Shown: positions 36,613-44,516 of the stretch, piece by piece
How the letters are laid out: each line of letters opens with the position of its first letter
How positions within the stretch are numbered: the first letter of the stretch is position 1
Position numbers and translations under genes: made by a program
Notes under the pieces: generated by a model
What the model saw: the letters and a program-made list of their open reading frames with translations, nothing else
What the model was told of the DNA's origin: nothing
Databases searched by the model: none
Source of the DNA: Phycisphaerae bacterium
GTDB taxonomy: Bacteria; Planctomycetota; Phycisphaerae; Sedimentisphaerales; Anaerohalosphaeraceae
NCBI GenBank assembly: GCA_018052735.1
Contig: JAGPMT010000019.1
Coordinates: 1-51,853, forward strand
Reading direction: 5' to 3'
DNA length: 51,853 nucleotides

Positions 36613-39231
36613 CTACTGATTGCACCCATTGAGGCGATCGCAATCGAGCCACTGTGCAGCAAAGACCACAAAGTCCGAGAAATCAACAAAACAGTCGGCG
36701 TTGAAATCCATCGGATTGGGGGCATCCTGAATGCACGGATTGGGCACGGTTGTATAATCATCCGGTCCCTGCTCATAGTACGCTTTAATCCAGTGCTTGG
36801 TCAGCGGGATGTTGTAAATACGGAACTCGTTAATCTTGCCCGTAAACATAGCATCCGGCCACTGCGAACGGCCCAGCCAGTTATTCACATCATTGATGTT
36901 CGCCAGATCATGGGTCAAATTCGTATTCTGACCGACCTGAACACCATTAACATAAAGGGTCATCACACGATTGACGCCGTCGAAGACGCAGGCGATGCAG
37001 GCCTCGTTGCCGCCGGCAATTGCGGAGTTGTCTGCCGGATCAATAATGACGCCGTTGTCCGGCGGACGAACCAGTGATTCATACCGCCAGCCGGGGCCGG
37101 AGCCTCTCTTGGGACAGAGCATAATGTATTCCTGCGTATCTTCGGCCGCCGTATCCAGATACGGCACGCCGTTGAGCCACTGAACACCGTCGCCGCCGGT
37201 GGAGAATCCTTCGCCGCCGGTTGACGTACCGAAATCAAACAGCCGCGGCCAGTCGCCGGTATCGGCACTCTTGTAGGTAAACCATATCATAAAGGTCGCG
37301 GTCTTGCCCAGCGCTGAAATCATGCCGTTGGGCAGGTCCACATAAGCCCCCTGCTGCGGCAGAAGTTCCTGCAGGTTCGGATAGAGCGGATCGGTTGACG
37401 GACGGGTGGGTCTGCTGTTGAGTCCCGGATTGCTAAGGATTAATTGGCCGTCTGCAAACGAATGATTCGGCTCATTGACATCCGCAATTGTTCCATGCGC
37501 CCCACCGATAGAATCGGAAGCATCGCCGGCAAATCCGTAGCGATGGACCAGATAATTGGTCGCAGCATAGGTGTCGTCACGGACAAACAGTTCTGCCGCC
37601 GGCGAATTGGCTTCACAGCCGGTCGGTCCGCCCAGCGGATCCGCCAGACGTACACGGGCATAATACCGGCCGTTGTCAGCCGGATCTGCCGCAACAATCC
37701 GCAGCGTTGTCTGCGTAGCGGTCGGCAAATCAGGATTATAAGTAATTTCGGTTACGCCCGGAACATTCGAAATCTGGATATCAGCCGGGTCCAGCGGATC
37801 GGGTGAAGTCAGATCGTCCTGTGCGCCGTTGACTTTGTACCAAGCAATCGCCGAATTATTGATTGTACCGCGGTTAATTGTTACGGTAAAAACGGCATCC
37901 GTCGGGGCATAGCTGTGGTCAATCGGGTCCGGCAGAATTGCCACATTGCCGCTGATGGTCAATCCCGGACAAGCCCTCGGGCCGAAGAACCGAACAGGCC
38001 ATCCTTCATACACAATAGGAATGTTATATACCGGATTGTTCGGATCCGGCAGATAATTGGGCTCCAGTAGCGTCAGGTCAAGACGCCAGTAATAATCTTG
38101 GCCATAGGCATACGTGCCGGCATAACCTTCATAGGTTGTGTCTTGCTCATCAGTAACCGTCCCTTTATGCAGATAGGCCGCGGGCACAGACGTGGCCAGA
38201 TCAGCGGGATTGTCAGCAATATAGATGGTGTAGGAGCCGAATGTCTTTCCTTCCGGAATATTGTTCTGCCACGAATACGCTATGGCACCGGTTGACATCA
38301 GATATTCGTCCTGAGCAGGATATACCGGTTTAACAAAAGGTTCTGACAGCAGGAATTCTTCAGGTCTCAAAGCCCTGTCAGAAATCCGCACTTCGTCGAT
38401 ATACCCATAGAAACGGTCTGTGTGAACACCGTTGTACATGCCGCGTCCGACCGTAATATTGCCTGCTTGCCAGTCGCTGCCGCCGCCGGCTCCGCCATCC
38501 AGAGCCGTGTCAGTACTGCCCGGGTTAACGACGGTCATATCCGTTTCCGCAATCAATTCATACCCTTTCTCAGGCGTAGCATGACTGAAGCGGTACAATC
38601 GCAGATACCGGCCATCGCTGGTTGCCGCAATTGTGTACCACGGAGCAGTGTTGCCGTCCGGATCGCTTCCATAATTAAAGCCGATATAGGCATTGCCGAG
38701 TTCGGCTGAATGCCAGTATCCAGCTCTGTCAATAAACTTAATGGCAAGGCCCATCGGGGGATTGTCGGTCGTCTGTAGATACAAACCCGCCAACGCCGGA
38801 TTGAGTTCCGTACCCTGCGTCAGTGCTCCCTGCGAATCGCGGCCGACAAGCGTTTTCCAGCCGCCTGCTTCCGCCTTGAAGGTCACTTCGATAGTCCACT
38901 GAGCCGGCTCCCAGTTCTGCAGCGTCGTTGTCCACATAGTAGGAGTACCCGTGATGTTCTTGACGCTGAAATTGTTGGGGGCACCAGTCCAAGGGACAGT
39001 ATCATAAGGAACATTCGCGCGATACTGCCATTGGCTGCTGCTCCAGACTGCCAAATGATTGCCGTTACCGGATACATCGGGAATGTCTGGGCTGTAAACA
39101 CCGGCGGCTGCATTGTGGGTGACATTCGTGTACGCGGGGCCTTGCTCAAACCGCCAGTAGGCCACCGTCGCCGCCATTGCGGAGGAACCTATAACACTCA
39201 AGAGTGTTAGAAAAAACATCATTTTTTTCAT
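36613..39231 (-). CDS. Large LamG-domain secreted protein with dockerin-like tail (paralogue 2)
   Basis: 872 residues with a signal peptide (FFLTLLSVIGSSAMAATVA). The N-terminal LamG domain (about 20-290, YWRFEQGPAYTNVTHN to YGYIDEVRISDRAL) is paralogous to those of the genes on both sides. The middle holds FN3/Ig-like segments (YPAQDEYLMSTGAIAYSW; ATQTTLRIVAADPADNGRYY). A second LamG-like domain follows (HRYGFAGDASDSIGGAHG to TGKINEFRIYN), then a dockerin-like end (PMDFNADCFVDFSDFVVFA, AQWLDC). No enzyme motif was recognised. ATG 39231 is preceded by AGGAG seven bases upstream; an in-frame extension to 39285 is not supported. Likely a surface or secreted glycan-binding protein; function unknown. 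Confidence 0.78.
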   Translation of the reverse strand: MKKMMFFLTLLSVIGSSAMAATVAYWRFEQGPAYTNVTHNAAAGVYSPDIPDVSGNGNHLAVWSSSQWQYRANVPYDTVPWTGAPNNFSVKNITGTPTMWTTTLQNWEPAQWTIEVTFKAEAGGWKTLVGRDSQGALTQGTELNPALAGLYLQTTDNPPMGLAIKFIDRAGYWHSAELGNAYIGFNYGSDPDGNTAPWYTIAATSDGRYLRLYRFSHATPEKGYELIAETDMTVVNPGSTDTALDGGAGGGSDWQAGNITVGRGMYNGVHTDRFYGYIDEVRISDRALRPEEFLLSEPFVKPVYPAQDEYLMSTGAIAYSWQNNIPEGKTFGSYTIYIADNPADLATSVPAAYLHKGTVTDEQDTTYEGYAGTYAYGQDYYWRLDLTLLEPNYLPDPNNPVYNIPIVYEGWPVRFFGPRACPGLTISGNVAILPDPIDHSYAPTDAVFTVTINRGTINNSAIAWYKVNGAQDDLTSPDPLDPADIQISNVPGVTEITYNPDLPTATQTTLRIVAADPADNGRYYARVRLADPLGGPTGCEANSPAAELFVRDDTYAATNYLVHRYGFAGDASDSIGGAHGTIADVNEPNHSFADGQLILSNPGLNSRPTRPSTDPLYPNLQELLPQQGAYVDLPNGMISALGKTATFMIWFTYKSADTGDWPRLFDFGTSTGGEGFSTGGDGVQWLNGVPYLDTAAEDTQEYIMLCPKRGSGPGWRYESLVRPPDNGVIIDPADNSAIAGGNEACIACVFDGVNRVMTLYVNGVQVGQNTNLTHDLANINDVNNWLGRSQWPDAMFTGKINEFRIYNIPLTKHWIKAYYEQGPDDYTTVPNPCIQDAPNPMDFNADCFVDFSDFVVFAAQWLDCDRLNGCNQ

Positions 39232-39270
39232 AGTCTGTCTCCTGAAAAACCAATGTGTAGCAGGGAGCAT

Positions 39271-39296
39271 CGGAGTAGGACACATATCCTACTCCG
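39271..39296. repeat. Perfect 10-bp hairpin between LamG genes
   Basis: CGGAGTAGGA and TCCTACTCCG flank CACATA. It lies in the 85-base gap between LamG paralogues 3 and 2. On the minus strand no T run follows, while on the plus strand TTTTT comes nine bases later. An mRNA stabilising or processing hairpin is possible. Confidence 0.45.
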
Positions 39297-39316
39297 GTTC
39301 CCTTTTTACTCATCAA

Positions 39317-40261
39317 TTACTGCTTTCTGCGAATCGCAAGAAGCGACCCCATACCCAGCAGCAGCAGCGTTGCCGGTTCCGGCACAACCATCAGGAACTG
39401 GTCCACGCTCAACGCAGCATCGGAAATGCGGACTTCATCAATAAATCCGTAGGCACGGTCGCCGTGCCCGCCGGCATACAGGCCCCGTCCTACCGACCAC
39501 GTGCCGGCCACCCAATCCCCACCGCTGCCAAGGCCTTTTGTCAGCGCCGTGTTCGAGCTGCCCGACTGCGTCATATCCGTCTGGGCTATCAGCTGCCAAG
39601 CCTGACCTTCGGTCACATTGCGAAGATACAGCGACAGGGTTGAACCGTCACTGACGGCCGCCATGCTGTACCATGGCGTATTCAGACCATCCGGATTGGT
39701 CGACCAGTCAAAACCAATGTAAGAATTGGCCGGTGCAATCGCCTCGTGCCAGTAGCCCGAGACATCGCAGAACTTAATGGCCAGACCATTGTTCGGAACC
39801 GCCTGAAAATACAGGGCCGCCAAATCAGAATTAATCGTCGCCGTACCCCGGGAATCACGCCCGACGATGGTCTTGTAGCCGCCGTTTTCCAGCTTGAAGG
39901 TGGCCTCAATCGTAAAAGCCGCGGGCTCAATGAACTGAATGCCGGCGTCCGGCTCGGTGAACATCGCCGGATAGCCGCCGGTGTTCTTGACGCTGAAATT
40001 GTTGGCCTGTCCACTGATAACCGGTCCGGCTACATCCGTCTTGTAGGCATAGCCAGCCCAGCCCTCGGCCCAGACCGACAAGGCATACCCGTTGCCCGAG
40101 CTGTCTGCTACACCCGGATAGAATACGCCGTTTGCTACCGGATGCGGCACATTCGCATTGGCCGGACCTTCCTCAAACCGCCAGTAAGCCACTGTTGCTG
40201 CATGCGCTGTCATTGCACTCACCACCGCTGCCACTGCCAACATCACAACATACTTCTTCAT
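39317..40261 (-). CDS. LamG-domain protein with PEP-CTERM sorting tail (paralogue 3)
   Basis: 314 residues. Signal peptide (MKKYVVMLAVAAVVSAMTA), one LamG domain (VAYWRFEEGPANANVPHP to AYGFIDEVRISDAALS) and a C-terminal PEP-CTERM signal: VPEPATLLLLGMG, a short hydrophobic run and RRKQ. PEP-CTERM proteins are processed by exosortase and sent to the surface; no exosortase gene is in the window. The LamG domain is closer to paralogue 1 than to paralogue 2 by eye (SDGSTLSLYL, GYKTIVGRDSRGTA). GGAGGTAAGG precedes the ATG. A TGTGATATAAT box lies upstream at 40475-40485. Confidence 0.85.
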   Translation of the reverse strand: MKKYVVMLAVAAVVSAMTAHAATVAYWRFEEGPANANVPHPVANGVFYPGVADSSGNGYALSVWAEGWAGYAYKTDVAGPVISGQANNFSVKNTGGYPAMFTEPDAGIQFIEPAAFTIEATFKLENGGYKTIVGRDSRGTATINSDLAALYFQAVPNNGLAIKFCDVSGYWHEAIAPANSYIGFDWSTNPDGLNTPWYSMAAVSDGSTLSLYLRNVTEGQAWQLIAQTDMTQSGSSNTALTKGLGSGGDWVAGTWSVGRGLYAGGHGDRAYGFIDEVRISDAALSVDQFLMVVPEPATLLLLGMGSLLAIRRKQ

Positions 40262-40474
40262 CTTTCCTTACCTCCAAAAAAGTTAAAGTTTACACAAAAC
40301 ACACTTCTTTAAAATCCTTTTCCTCTTCTGCCATCCATAGGATACCGTTTTTCTGCAGCTTTCATATTTGGGTATTTTGTCTAATTCTGCCAACCTCCTT
40401 TCTTTCTGCATAATATCTGTCATCCCTCTTTTATGCAGTTCTCTTTTGTCTGAACGAAGTCTTTCATACATACC

Positions 40475-40485
40475 ATTATATCACA
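40475..40485 (-). promoter_or_regulatory. Candidate extended -10 promoter of the LamG/enzyme array
   Basis: TGTGATATAAT read on the minus strand is an extended -10 element (TGN-TATAAT) in the 254-base gap between the FecR gene and LamG paralogue 3; no good -35 is present. It would give a leader of about 200 bases. The gap otherwise holds no credible gene. Confidence 0.35.
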
Positions 40486-40515
40486 AGTGTTTTCCAATTT
40501 ACCCATTTTCTCGAT

Positions 40516-42216
40516 TTAATGAACTTGTCCAGTCGTAAGAACCAATTCCGGATTGGCAAACAGTGCCCAGTCCGAATCTGTGGCCCGTCTTGCCGGTTCC
40601 GGATAATCTATATCTCCGCCATCGGTTGTAATTAATGTCAAAAAGCGGTCCGTTTTCTTGATGTCAATCTCGATGGGATAAGATTTCCCTTTTTCGGTAA
40701 TATTTTTCTGACAATACCGCACATTACCGTCAACCAGCACCCAGACATCCACATTTCCCTTACGCGTTGCACTGGGAGACAGGCCCGCTTCAGCGATAAA
40801 ACGGGTAATTTCAGCACCATTAAAATCAGAACGAATTGCATCCAGATTATATGTAATCCCTAAATTTGCATGCATGAAGATGCTTGGGCAGGTATTGGAG
40901 CCGTATATGCCGCTGCCGGGTGCTGCTTCTTTCCACAGCATCGGGACAGCAGGGTCGGTTAGTTTGCTGTTTATAATCTCCATATAGAAAATATTATTGG
41001 TCACTGGGCACTCGGTAAAAATATGCCCTTTGGAACTTACTACTACAGGGGAAAATTGTCCGTTGGGGACAAAAACACCGTCGATATAACGGTTTTGGGG
41101 AACGGTTATATATTTCCCTTCACCCATACGATCCTCGGCAACAATATCGCCGATTTCACCGGTTAGAGGATGTATGCCGACACCCAGTCGGCCGGTTCCA
41201 AGCCCATTTCCCCCGCCTGTAATATCTGCCAAACTGATTGACGGCTGACCTCGCCAAATTAGATTGGTCTGGGAATTAATCTGACGAACAAAGATGAAAT
41301 TATTGCAGGGAATATCTGTAATATCAGACGAAATACCCGAGATTTTGCGTGCTGAACCCTCAAAAATTTCAAACTTAACCTTGTTTTTGTTTTCTCCGGC
41401 TATTAATTGGGTTTTGCCTTGGCTGACATGGAGTTCGGTTGTACCCTGAAAATCCACCTGAACACCGAATTGGGTACCTAAGTCGATAACCATCGCATTG
41501 GGCGTAGTTACAGAAAAGCCCAGTGCTTCCTGCGGGACAATAGAATAAAGCCGGCCGTACTGGAGTTTGATCCGGTCTTCGGAAATAATCTCGAATTCGG
41601 CTGGGCCTTCAATGGTTACAACAGCATTGTTGTCAAATACCAGTTTTGCCAGACCGCCCCGCAATAAGGATTTTGCCTGTCCGGTAACAAGCCGTGTTCC
41701 GGGCTTCATAGAAGCATCATCAGCCCATTTGGCATTGATGCTGTCAGCCAATGTAGCCACTTCAAAACCTCGGCTCGCTTTGGGGACAAAATAGGCATAC
41801 ACAACAAGAAATAGAATTGCAGCCAAGGAGGCAATCAGACTAAACATGGAAAGTTTGCTGCTTCCGGCTGTCACCTTGGGGACGGCGGCAGGTTTTTCCC
41901 ACTGCCTGACTGGCTTTTGCGGACAAGCAGGGAGATGTACTTCCGGTGCGTTCTTTTCATCATCGGCCAAAGCCAGCCATAAATCCATATCCATTGAATT
42001 GTCAAGCAAATCCATCTGCCCGAAGGATTCTGCGGAAGTCTCCTCATACAGCTTAACGGCCGTATAGTTTTTGATAAACTCCCAATAGATCGGAATGGCT
42101 TGCTCCTGCTGAAACCACGCTTTCAGCTCAGCAAGCCCGGCATCGTTGATGTCCCCTTCCACCAGACGCAGAAGCAGATGGTAAATCTTGACTGGATTTG
42201 TCTTGCCGTCATTCAT
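40516..42216 (-). CDS. FecR-type transmembrane anti-sigma factor with carbohydrate-binding-like C-terminus
   Basis: 566 residues in three parts. A cytoplasmic N-terminus (1-120; YHLLLRLVEGDINDAGLAEL typical of planctomycete anti-sigma proteins) is followed by one membrane helix (about 123-143). The FecR domain comes next (about 150-290; PGTRLVTG, AKLVFDNNAVVTIEGPAEFEI, MVIDLGTQFGVQVD, ELHVSQGKTQLI). The C-terminal part from about residue 430 resembles an NPCBM-type carbohydrate-binding domain (HANLGITYNLDAIRSDFNGA, VDVWVLVDGNVRY, LTLITTDGGDIDY, DWALFANPELVL). ATG 42216 overlaps the end of the sigma gene by 8 bases, implying translational coupling; a TTG at 42243 is the alternative. Expected role: it holds the partner sigma factor until an external signal, possibly a glycan, is bound. 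Confidence 0.82.
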   Translation of the reverse strand: MNDGKTNPVKIYHLLLRLVEGDINDAGLAELKAWFQQEQAIPIYWEFIKNYTAVKLYEETSAESFGQMDLLDNSMDMDLWLALADDEKNAPEVHLPACPQKPVRQWEKPAAVPKVTAGSSKLSMFSLIASLAAILFLVVYAYFVPKASRGFEVATLADSINAKWADDASMKPGTRLVTGQAKSLLRGGLAKLVFDNNAVVTIEGPAEFEIISEDRIKLQYGRLYSIVPQEALGFSVTTPNAMVIDLGTQFGVQVDFQGTTELHVSQGKTQLIAGENKNKVKFEIFEGSARKISGISSDITDIPCNNFIFVRQINSQTNLIWRGQPSISLADITGGGNGLGTGRLGVGIHPLTGEIGDIVAEDRMGEGKYITVPQNRYIDGVFVPNGQFSPVVVSSKGHIFTECPVTNNIFYMEIINSKLTDPAVPMLWKEAAPGSGIYGSNTCPSIFMHANLGITYNLDAIRSDFNGAEITRFIAEAGLSPSATRKGNVDVWVLVDGNVRYCQKNITEKGKSYPIEIDIKKTDRFLTLITTDGGDIDYPEPARRATDSDWALFANPELVLTTGQVH

Positions 42217-42739
42217 ACTGCTGGAGTACCATTGTTCGTTCAATACATGCTTTAAGCATATACATTATTCGGGAGATAGTTTTATACAGCGAGTCCGTTG
42301 AACGTCCTGTCAGCTGGGAGAGCATTTTGACTGTAATATTTTTATGAAATCGGAATGCTATCAGCTTTCGATCAGATACTTTCAGCCGCTCCAGACATAT
42401 TTTTAATGCGGCTATGCGGAACTGAATATCATCTGACGCTTTTTCCGTTACATCTGATATATTCTGGTATATATCCTCCGTAAATACCATTTTTGCCTTT
42501 TTGTTTTCCCGCAGGTATTGCATAACCTTATTCTTGGCAATTCCTATAGCCCAAGCGGCAAAGGAGCATTCCTCCCGATATTGGCTGAATTTTTCCCATA
42601 AAACAACACTGGTTTCCTGATACAATTCATCGGCATCACTCTTATTGTGGACAACGGACAAAATGAATGCATACAGTTTAGTTTGTATGCTGGCATACAT
42701 CCGCAGGAAACGTGCATGTTGAGAGGAATTTGTCATCAT
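42209..42739 (-). CDS. ECF-type RNA polymerase sigma factor
   Basis: 176 residues. Region 2 is clear (KLYAFILSVVHNKSDADELY, then QETSVVLWEKFSQY and FAAWAIGIAKNKVMQYLREN) and region 4 has a helix-turn-helix (LERLKVSDRKLIAFRFHKN, LSQLTGRSTDSLYKTISRIM). It belongs to the planctomycete/Verrucomicrobia-type ECF group that pairs with FecR proteins, and its gene overlaps that of the FecR anti-sigma factor. It heads the minus-strand array of LamG and glycosidase genes, so it likely controls some of them or the divergent mannan operon. The start is ATG 42739 or 42736; neither has a strong ribosome site. It is intact, unlike the related remnant at 19822-19980. Confidence 0.88.
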   Translation of the reverse strand: MMTNSSQHARFLRMYASIQTKLYAFILSVVHNKSDADELYQETSVVLWEKFSQYREECSFAAWAIGIAKNKVMQYLRENKKAKMVFTEDIYQNISDVTEKASDDIQFRIAALKICLERLKVSDRKLIAFRFHKNITVKMLSQLTGRSTDSLYKTISRIMYMLKACIERTMVLQQYE

Positions 42740-43362
42740 CTTTTTCTATGTTTACAATTTATCGTCTAATATTTACTTGAAATGCAGTGTAAAAATTGGA
42801 AGGAAAAAATAGGAAAAATAATAAAAGTTTTTTAGTCTCAACAAACCAATATCAGACTATACCAACACAATATTACTTGTATTATGTTTTATTAAAGCTG
42901 CATCGATGAGTATATTGATTTAACTATTTCCCGAATATTCATGTCTGATTTTAACAGAATTCGCTTTAGAGATATCATACATTTTGACTTTTTCTAAAAA
43001 AAACGCAAAAAATTACCTTCAAAAACCGCCTCATCCGTGAAAATATAAATAAGCAGTTTTCATAAATAACTGGTTAAAAAGGATCACGGAAGAAAGGCAG
43101 GCTATGCCGGCAGAAAGAGCCAGCAAACAAGTTTTTCTGTGCAGTAGCATTTTTGCCCATCATGCGTCCATTTTATCAGGTGAAAACAGCCGCCATACGA
43201 TTCAGTTGTGCACTCAATCGTTTACAAGAACAAGACATTTGAGATGTAAGAAATGCCAATTAGGCGGATATACTAGTATTCGCCAGATATAAGCATACTG
43301 ACCCCGCAAGGATCTTGGATGACTCGAATACATTTTGCAGGGACACGTACAAAAGGGAGTAA
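42740..43362. other. AT-rich divergent control region between the sigma gene and the mannan operon
   Basis: About 620 bases with no credible gene; an open frame of 62 codons at 43104-43292 has no ribosome site and no family. The part nearest the sigma gene is strongly AT-rich. A short GC-richer stretch at 43080-43130 can form small hairpins, but no riboswitch signature was matched. An inverted repeat lies at 43263-43284 and AAAGGGAG just before the GH76 start. Confidence 0.4.
43263..43284. promoter_or_regulatory. Inverted repeat upstream of the mannan operon (candidate operator)
   Basis: GGCGGATA and TATTCGCC (8-base arms, one mismatch) flank TACTAG, 79 bases before the GH76 start codon. Spacing suits an operator or a leader hairpin; the binding protein is unknown. 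Confidence 0.35.
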
Positions 43363-44481
43363 ATGATGGCATCACAGCTGCTTATTCGATTCCTTCTGGT
43401 TTGGCTTATTGCGGAATCGATTTTTATCAACAGCGCCCGGGCATCGAATGAAGTACGCGATTTTATGAAATGGGGTTCTGAAACGCTTGCCTGCATTGAG
43501 CGGGACCATCGGATTGCCGGTCAGGCAGGCTATTACGAAGACCAGAGCCGGACCAATCCGGCATATGCATGGGGAACGGCCATTCTGTTACTGGCCTATG
43601 CCAAGGCCGCCCAAGTCGAACAACTCCATGCACAATCTTTAACCGAACTGATTGACTATTTAAGCAGATACTGGGTGGAAGATAAGGGCATTGGCGGATA
43701 TGACTGCCTGCCGGCTCCCCGAAACAAGGTCGAGCGATATTACGACGACAATGCCTGGATCGCAATGGGACTGATGGATGCTTGGACTGCCACCGGTAAA
43801 CCGGAGTATCTAAAACAGGCCGAAAAAACACTGTCTTTTTGCTTAAGCGGAATAGATCCCAACGACGGCGGCATTTGGTGGAAGGAGACATGGGACAGCG
43901 AACGCCGCAAAACCAAAAACACCTGCTCGGCTGCACCAACGGCTTATGCGTGTCTGCGTTATTATGAGGCAACCCGCCAGCAGCAGTATCTTGAAACCGC
44001 CAAAGAGCTTTTAAAATGGCTGGATGCGCATTTAAAAGACAGTGATTCCCTGTATTTTGACAGCATCCGCCCCTCAACAGGACGAATTGGACGGCGGAAA
44101 TGGTCGTATAATTCAGCTATGCCGCTTCGCTGTTATGTCCTGCTGTATAAGCTGACCGGCGATTGTTTGGAACAGGCCGAACAAATAGCCAAGGCCTGCC
44201 AGAAAGAATGGTTTGATGAGACCAGCGGCGCTGTTCGATGCGAGTCGATGTTTGCCTTTACACTTATCGAGGGCTGGCTTGAGCTGTCTGAAGCAGCAGG
44301 CCAGAAACACTGGAAAAACCTTGCCGAACGCGGTATGCTGTATGTTCGGCAGAATGTGCGGGATCCCAACGGCCGATACTCCAAGCGATGGGATGCTACC
44401 AATACAGAAGCACTGACTCAATGGAAACTGCTGTATCCGGCAGCAGCAGCCCGAGCTTATTGGGCTTTGGCTGCGAAATAA
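43363..44481 (+). CDS. GH76 endo-alpha-1,6-mannanase
   Basis: 372 residues, essentially a signal peptide plus one GH76 domain. The Asp-Asp catalytic pair is at 128-129 in ERYYDDNAWIAMGLMD; FCLSGIDPNDGGIWWKE and SAAPTAYACLRYYEAT match the same blocks in the larger GH76 protein at 20252-23119. GH76 enzymes cleave the alpha-1,6-mannose backbone of yeast mannan and related glycans. AAAGGGAG lies before the ATG pair at 43363/43366. It is the first gene of a six-gene plus-strand operon and is divergent from the ECF sigma gene. Confidence 0.9.
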   Translation: MMASQLLIRFLLVWLIAESIFINSARASNEVRDFMKWGSETLACIERDHRIAGQAGYYEDQSRTNPAYAWGTAILLLAYAKAAQVEQLHAQSLTELIDYLSRYWVEDKGIGGYDCLPAPRNKVERYYDDNAWIAMGLMDAWTATGKPEYLKQAEKTLSFCLSGIDPNDGGIWWKETWDSERRKTKNTCSAAPTAYACLRYYEATRQQQYLETAKELLKWLDAHLKDSDSLYFDSIRPSTGRIGRRKWSYNSAMPLRCYVLLYKLTGDCLEQAEQIAKACQKEWFDETSGAVRCESMFAFTLIEGWLELSEAAGQKHWKNLAERGMLYVRQNVRDPNGRYSKRWDATNTEALTQWKLLYPAAAARAYWALAAK

Positions 44482-44516
44482 AATTACAATAACCTTCAAG
44501 AACAGGAGTCATACCG

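Noticed and set aside
40283-40471. Small basic protein of 62 residues upstream of LamG paralogue 3
   Set aside because: Its start codon is four bases from the likely -10 box, so it would not be in the transcript with a ribosome site; no family recognised.
43080-43160. Possible c-di-GMP-type riboswitch upstream of the mannan operon
   Set aside because: A few bases resemble the start of the GEMM motif, but the conserved GGACGCAAAGCC-like second half is absent.
43104-43292. Small open frame of 62 codons before the GH76 gene
   Set aside because: No ribosome site, no recognisable family, and it overlaps the inverted repeat.
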